The translations under genes were made by a program, and so were the position numbers. Below, one piece after another: positions 21,817 through 26,581 of a stretch of DNA of 26,581 nucleotides. Position 1 is the stretch's first letter, and the number at the start of each line of letters is the position of its first letter. Below the pieces are notes generated by a model that had not been told where the DNA came from, searched no databases, and saw nothing but the letters and a program-made list of their open reading frames with translations. Where the stretch lies: positions 1 to 26,581 of the forward strand of contig JAAMPI010000756.1 of the NCBI GenBank assembly GCA_013054445.1, given 5' to 3'. Origin of the DNA: Cudoniella acicularis. Lineage: Eukaryota; Ascomycota; Leotiomycetes; Helotiales; Helotiaceae.

Positions 21817-22529
21817 ATGTCTTCAGCCATTGCTGCCAGCAGAGGCATGCCTTCATTGACAAAGCTCACCTCTCTCTATCTTCGAGTTCCCTCTGCGAAG
21901 GCAGCTCCCTTGCGATCTTTCTCGTCAATCGCCCGCAATCCCGGCTCTCTTTGTCCTGGCAAGCCTGGCAACCTTATATCGCACAAACCATGGACTACAT
22001 CCAACCCTCCTCGGTATTTCTCCGCAAGTGCAGTATCGTTACATGGCCATGTTGATCCACCAAAGGCTGGTGAAGAGTATGTGTGCGCTGAAACCCCCCT
22101 AAGGAGATTAAGAACTCACTATGAGGCAGACTTTACGTTACTTTCATCGACAAGGAGGGCGACGAGCACAAGATTGCAGTAAACAAGGGAGACAATCTGT
22201 TAACCATTGCACAAGCCCATGATATCGAGATGGAAGGTGAGTTTCTCTACGTTCTAGAGCTATTGGCAGATTATTAAATAATGATAGGTGCCTGTGAAGG
22301 ATCTTGCGCCTGCTCAACCTGCCATGTTGTTGTTGAAGACGAGGAAATGTTCGACAAGATTCCCGAAGCAACCGACGACGAAAACGATATGTTGGACCTG
22401 GCCTTTGGTTTGACCGAGACGTCGAGATTGGGATGCCAGATTGTCATGACACCGGAATTAGATGGCCTCCGGGTGAAGCTCCCTTCCGCCACGAGAAACA
22501 TGCAAGCTAGTAATTTTGGCAAAAAGTAG
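21817..22529 (+). CDS. YAH1: Mitochondrial [2Fe-2S] ferredoxin (adrenodoxin type)
   Basis: Electron carrier of the mitochondrial matrix that passes electrons from ferredoxin reductase (Arh1) to iron-sulfur cluster assembly and haem A/coenzyme Q synthesis. Three exons: 21817-22076, 22130-22236 and 22288-22529. Introns are 22077-22129 (GTATGT...GCAG) and 22237-22287 (GTGAGT...ATAG). The joined product is 202 aa. The ATG at 21817 gives [20 protein letters not shown], followed by an Arg/Ser-rich presequence of about 80 residues. The ferredoxin fold starts at [15 protein letters not shown]. Cluster ligands are Cys125, Cys131, Cys134 (in [10 protein letters not shown]) and Cys172 (in SRLGCQIVM). 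An additional Cys129 sits inside the loop, as in fungal Yah1. The acidic helix [19 protein letters not shown] matches the reductase-docking face of adrenodoxins. It converges with RRP15, with 246 bp between the stops. Confidence 0.95.
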
Positions 22530-22775
22530 AGCAAGCACCGATAGCAGATACGATAGATGCATTGGGAGGGATATTGATCAGCATTGGAAATGGCGCAATT
22601 TCGAGGATCGCAGCTTGGGACATTGCACAATGTATGCGAATCCTCCTTGGGTATCTTCATTACTCTTGTATCATAAGTCTGGCGTTCTGGCTTTACAAAA
22701 AACCAATGGGGGTTTCAAACTTAGCAGAGAAGCTTCAAATATGATTTCAACTCCACGCCTATAACTGAATCATAG

Positions 22776-23636
22776 CTAAGCTCCGTCCACCCCACCAGCC
22801 TTTAATCCTCCCCCGCTCCCCGCGATGAGATCTAAAAATCCTTTCTTGCTCATCTCATTAATTTTCTCTTCACGGCGCCCCTGCCCTACGACACCTTGCA
22901 ATCTCGCCTCTTTCGCAGCCTCTTCTCCCCTGATCTGGGCCGCTCTCACAGCGTTGAACAATTTTACCACACCCCTCTGGGCTGTCTTTCGTAACCGCTT
23001 CTCTAATTCCATGGTCTCCTGCACACTTGGCTGTGCTTCTCCAAATCCGTGCCCATTTGCAGCGTCGAAAGCGGTACTCGCACCCAAAACATCCTTGACT
23101 CTACCCTTCTCCAATGCTGCTTTTTTATCCTCTTTCAATTTGTGGCGTGCTTTCTTCTCTAAGGCTTGGTCTGTAGTTTCTTTGCTAGCTTCAATTGCTG
23201 TGACACTTCTTGATAAAACTGGGTCGGCTCGTTTGCTTGTAGATAACTTCGAACCCAGGATTTTGGACATTGATGTCGCGAAGGCCTCTGGATCGTTTCG
23301 TTTGCGTTTGCGTATTAAATTAGGATTCGAATTTGCATCCGACTCTTCGTCCTCCGAATCCGAATTTGACGCATCTGTAACCTCTGTCTCCTCTGGCTTG
23401 ACGTCCGACGCAGGTTCTTCGAGCGCCTCAATTTCCCCATCATCTGCAGCATCCACTATTTCCAGGTCCTCATTGTCGGAGTCTTGTAGGTTCACGGCTT
23501 GGAAATCTGTATCTGCTTCGGCTTCGGAGGAATCACTGTTGTAGTCGGTCTGCTTCTTGAATTTCTTGACGGCTCGATGAGTTCTGCCCTTCATGCCCTC
23601 CTCAACTTTGCGCTTTTTGGAAACTGAGCCTGCCAT
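22776..23636 (-). CDS. RRP15: Ribosomal RNA-processing protein Rrp15
   Basis: Nucleolar pre-60S assembly factor needed for 27S pre-rRNA processing. Single exon of 286 aa. I place the start at the ATG at 23636 (MAGSVSKKRKVEEGMKGR); the five preceding open codons begin with TTG only. Layout: basic N-terminus with KKRK-type nuclear signals, a long acidic Ser/Asp/Glu stretch (about residues 35-105), then the Rrp15 domain from about 110. The domain begins RKRKRNDPEAFATSMSKILG and continues LSTSKRADPVLSRS, ALEKKARHKLKEDKKAALEK, ELEKRLRKTAQRGVVKLFNA. It ends in the conserved NEMSKKGFLDLIAG near the C-terminus. The gene is divergent from SRP54 with a shared 200-bp promoter, which couples two growth-related genes. 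The long frame on the opposite strand (22825-23544) is only its shadow. Confidence 0.93.
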   Translation of the reverse strand: MAGSVSKKRKVEEGMKGRTHRAVKKFKKQTDYNSDSSEAEADTDFQAVNLQDSDNEDLEIVDAADDGEIEALEEPASDVKPEETEVTDASNSDSEDEESDANSNPNLIRKRKRNDPEAFATSMSKILGSKLSTSKRADPVLSRSVTAIEASKETTDQALEKKARHKLKEDKKAALEKGRVKDVLGASTAFDAANGHGFGEAQPSVQETMELEKRLRKTAQRGVVKLFNAVRAAQIRGEEAAKEARLQGVVGQGRREEKINEMSKKGFLDLIAGSGGGLKAGGVDGA

Positions 23637-23836
23637 TTTGCTCGCGAACAATTTCTTAGTCGTGAAGTGGATTCTTGCAATTGTCGAGACAGCGTAGTTG
23701 AAGTTGGGAGTGGAAAATAAATTTAAAGTTTCGGAACCGGAAGATCTGTCCGGAAGCTAACCCCGCCTCGACATCCCACATTCATCATTTTAAGACGGCC
23801 ACTATTCAGTTTTATATCGCCTTTCAGCACAACACC
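23637..23836. promoter_or_regulatory. Bidirectional RRP15-SRP54 promoter
   Basis: Exactly 200 bp between the two start codons. It contains two direct copies of CCGGAAG at 23737-23743 and 23750-23756, and an A/T-rich AAATAAATTTAAA stretch just upstream of them (about 23714-23727). These are candidate shared control elements, though no factor can be assigned from the sequence. Confidence 0.5.
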
Positions 23837-25448
23837 ATGGTTCTTCAAGATTTGGGACGGCGCATTAATGCGGCCGTCAGCGACCTCACGAGGTCGAGCA
23901 ATCTCGATGAAAAGGTATGCATGCCATGCGTAGCAGATATGTGGCGATGCTGACACATTGCAGGCCTTCGACAGTATGATCAAAGAGATCTGCTCAGCAC
24001 TCCTCGAAGCCGATGTTAATGTACGACTCGTGGGCAACCTAAGAAAATCGATTAAAGCCTCCGTCAACTTCAAGGAGCTCGCCCCTGGTGTTAACAAAAA
24101 ACGACTTATCCAAAAGGCCGTCTTTGACGAGTTGGTAAAGCTTGTAGACCCTCATGCCGAGCCTTTCAAACCGAAAAAGGGAAAATCAAATGTTATCATG
24201 TTCGTTGGCTTGCAGGGTGCGGGGAAAACAACAACTTGCACGAAATTGGCAAGACATTACCAGTCAAGAGGTTTCAAGGCTTGTATGGTCTGCGCCGATA
24301 CATTTCGAGCCGGTGCTTTCGACCAGTTAAAGCAAAATGCGACGAAGGCGAAGATCCCTTATTACGGATCTCTCACACAAACAGATCCGGCTGTCGTAGC
24401 AAGAGAAGGCGTTGAAAAATTCAAGAAGGAGAGGTTTGAAATAATTATTGTGGACACGAGTGGGCGACATAGGCAGGAAGATGCTCTATTCCAAGAAATG
24501 GTGGATATCCAAAATGCTGTTAAACCGGATCAAACTATTATGGTCTTAGATGCCAGTATTGGGCAACAAGCGGAAGCGCAAAGCAAAGCTTTCAAAGAGA
24601 CTGCTGATTTTGGTGCCATCATCATCACAAAGACCGATGGCCATGCAAGCGGAGGAGGAGCCATCTCTGCTGTCGCCGCAACTCACACACCTATTGTATT
24701 CATTGGAACTGGAGAGCACATGTTGGATTTGGAACGATTCGCACCCCAACAATTCGTATCAAAGTTATTGGGAATGGGAGATATGCAAGGCCTAGTTGAA
24801 CATGTTCAATCCTTAAAATTGGATCAAAAGGATACGATGAAGCACATTGCCGAGGGCGTCTTCACGGTTCGTGATCTAAGAGATCAACTTTCCAACATTA
24901 TGAAAATGGGACCTTTATCAAAAATGGCGGGCATGATCCCAGGAATGAGCGGCATGATGCAAGGCATGGATGATGAAGAAGGCTCCATGAAGTTAAAGCG
25001 AATGATCTACATTTGCGATTCTATGACCGCCAAAGAACTTGATAGTGATGGGAAAATGTTTATCGAACAGCCAACACGGATGACGAGAATAGCTTGCGGG
25101 AGCGGCACAAGTGTTCGCGAGGTTGAAGATTTACTTACCCAACACAAGATGATGGCTGGTATGGCAAAAAAGATGGGTGGTAATATGAAGAACATTCAGA
25201 AAGCTCAAGGCGCCATGGGAGGCGGAAACAAGCAACAACAAATGGCGGCAATGCAAAAACGGCTAGCCAGTATGGGTGGCGCTGGGGGTGCAGGCGGTGG
25301 CATGCCTGACATGGGCTCTCTAATGAAAATGTTTGGTGGGGGCGGAGGCGCAGGAGGTATGCCGGGCGGCATGGACATGCAAGCTATGATGAAACAAATG
25401 GGCGGCATGATGGGTGGTGCTGGTGGTGCGGGTAGAGGACGGCGATAA
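23837..25448 (+). CDS. SRP54: Signal recognition particle 54-kDa GTPase subunit
   Basis: Binds signal peptides emerging from the ribosome and, as a GTPase, docks with the SRP receptor to deliver secretory and membrane proteins to the ER. Two exons: 23837-23914 and 23964-25448, intron 23915-23963 (GTATGC...GCAG with a CTGAC branch site, 49 nt). The product is 520 aa. The N domain begins [17 protein letters not shown] and contains [12 protein letters not shown]. The G domain has G1 GLQGAGKTT (residues 108-116), [12 protein letters not shown] (about 138), G3 DTSGRH (190-195), G4 [11 protein letters not shown] (248-258) and FIGTGEH. The M domain is Met-rich ([16 protein letters not shown]), followed by [14 protein letters not shown], the SRP-RNA-binding helix-turn-helix. 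The last 90 residues are Gly/Met/Gln-rich and end GRGRR, a low-complexity tail common in filamentous fungi. Confidence 0.98.
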
Positions 25449-26504
25449 GGTCAGCCAGGTTTCTGATGAGGAACAACTTTGTATGCATCGAGCGTGGCGT
25501 CTGGCGTGATTCGGGTATAGGGGCATTTCTTCCTTAGGGCTTTAGAAAACAATCATGAAATATGAAGCAATTTTCTTCATGATGATAGTTCATCCAAGAG
25601 GTATTTGTCAGTCCGTCCTGAGTTTCAAGTGCTGATTATATCCATTGAAATGCCTTTCGATTACGAAATTGTGGATGGCCATCCCTTTGCTCGTGTCGAG
25701 TTTCATCTTACCTTACATTTCACCCATCTACAAGATTTCTATGTTAATGAACTATAAGGATAATTCACGACATACTGGCTAACAAACCATAACTGACTCT
25801 TTTCATTGTATGTTTCTCCTGAGTTTCTATTTATTTCCAGGAGTATCACTCTTGCTTGTGTCTGTGTCCGAATTTTAGGGAGGCACATTCGCTGGTTACG
25901 AATGAGATTCGATGCAGTAAATGACTAGTTTGTCCCAAAATATAGGTGGTTTTCGAAGAACGTCAATTCTGATTTCCCCCTTATACCTTCATCGTGAGGT
26001 TGTTCATTTCGTGATATCGCCCGGAGAGCCACAACACTTTAAAGTGATTAAATAAATATGAAGTTGAAAGAATATTTCGATAGCTAGATTATAGGAGTAA
26101 GTACACAGAGTTGTGATTAATTTCTTGTTGATAATGTATTACGCTGTTTTGTTGATTATTATTTGAAGTGTTATAGGTGAAAAAGAGGCCTGGACTCATT
26201 TTGGCTAGCTATGCAGAAAGCACGCATGCCTTAGTGAAGCGACTAAATGAAGGTCGAGCGATTATTGACGAAAGCTTAATTCGAAACCATTCTCTCAGCC
26301 AACAGCTATCATAGAAAATAGTATAAGCAAGGAGGAAAGACTGAAGTACTCAAAAGTCAAGGTAGAAAAAACACATGGAATTTCCAATATCTCCCTCATC
26401 AGGTCCCCAAACCGTCGAACAACGAAGTCCATAATTAATTCTAATAAGTTCCAACTAAAGATAACCAGAACACGAAATTATAATACAGAAATATTTTCCC
26501 CCAC
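25449..26504. other. Intergenic region downstream of SRP54
   Basis: A/T-rich, with only short random frames; holds the SRP54 3' region. No tRNA, repeat array or transposon end is recognisable. Confidence 0.5.
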
Positions 26505-26581
26505 TCAAACATGCTCAAACCTCACCACACTATTCTGCGTACTGGCAGGTCCCTCCCCCTCATCTCCCCCCTTCGAAACAG
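26505..26581 (-). CDS. Possible 3' end of a gene running off the right edge
   Basis: On the minus strand one frame is open from the window edge and ends SVVRFEHV followed by TGA at 26507-26505, with an acidic/Gly-rich GGDEGEGPA stretch before it. The composition resembles a disordered C-terminal tail. Only 24 codons are visible, so this is a weak call that could be chance. Confidence 0.25.
   Translation of the reverse strand, partial: VSKGGDEGEGPASTQNSVVRFEHV

Noticed and set aside
22825..23544. 239-codon + strand frame
   Set aside because: Antisense shadow of RRP15, caused by its acidic/Ser-rich codon pattern.
25205..25526. Minus-strand frames rich in Pro/Ile/Ala
   Set aside because: Antisense of the Gly/Met-rich tail of SRP54.

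Overview
The window is nuclear DNA of a filamentous ascomycete (Pezizomycotina). Gene style and protein content look most like Leotiomycetes of the Botrytis/Sclerotinia type; that lineage is my inference. The grounds are short GT-AG introns (mostly 49-60 nt) with CTAAC/CTGAC-like branch sites, intron-poor genes on both strands, pyrimidine-rich promoters, and a set of typical fungal housekeeping proteins.

Layout: 1-2552 has no supportable gene and is very C/T-rich on the + strand. 2553-4185 (-) is S-adenosylmethionine decarboxylase (SPE2), with a long gene-poor stretch behind its start (4186-6819). 6820-7764 (-) is an unrecognised coiled-coil protein. 8139-9021 (-) is the mitochondrial ribosomal protein mL57/MRPL15 in three exons, divergent from 9234-10940 (+), the histone H3-K56 acetyltransferase RTT109.

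Two broken genes then lie tail to tail. 11568-13599 (+) is a DUF6536-family membrane protein gene that has lost its signature domain and carries a frameshift and in-frame TAGs. 13907-19737 (-) is a large SNF2-helicase-like gene with many frameshifts and stops, unusual ATPase motifs and a tandemly duplicated C-terminal module. The conserved order resumes with 19916-21467 (-), the mitochondrial fusion protein UGO1. It is divergent from 21817-22529 (+), the mitochondrial [2Fe-2S] ferredoxin YAH1. 22776-23636 (-) is the pre-60S factor RRP15, which shares a 200-bp bidirectional promoter with 23837-25448 (+), SRP54. The right edge may hold the last codons of another minus-strand gene.

The intact genes are independent housekeeping functions: polyamine synthesis, mitochondrial translation, fusion and Fe-S assembly, chromatin assembly, ribosome biogenesis and protein targeting. 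They form no operon or biosynthetic cluster. All the intact multi-exon models close in frame, so the lesions in the two middle genes are less likely to be general sequencing error. The most interesting material is this roughly 8-kb decayed block, especially the SNF2-like gene with its non-canonical ATPase motifs and repeated C-terminal module.
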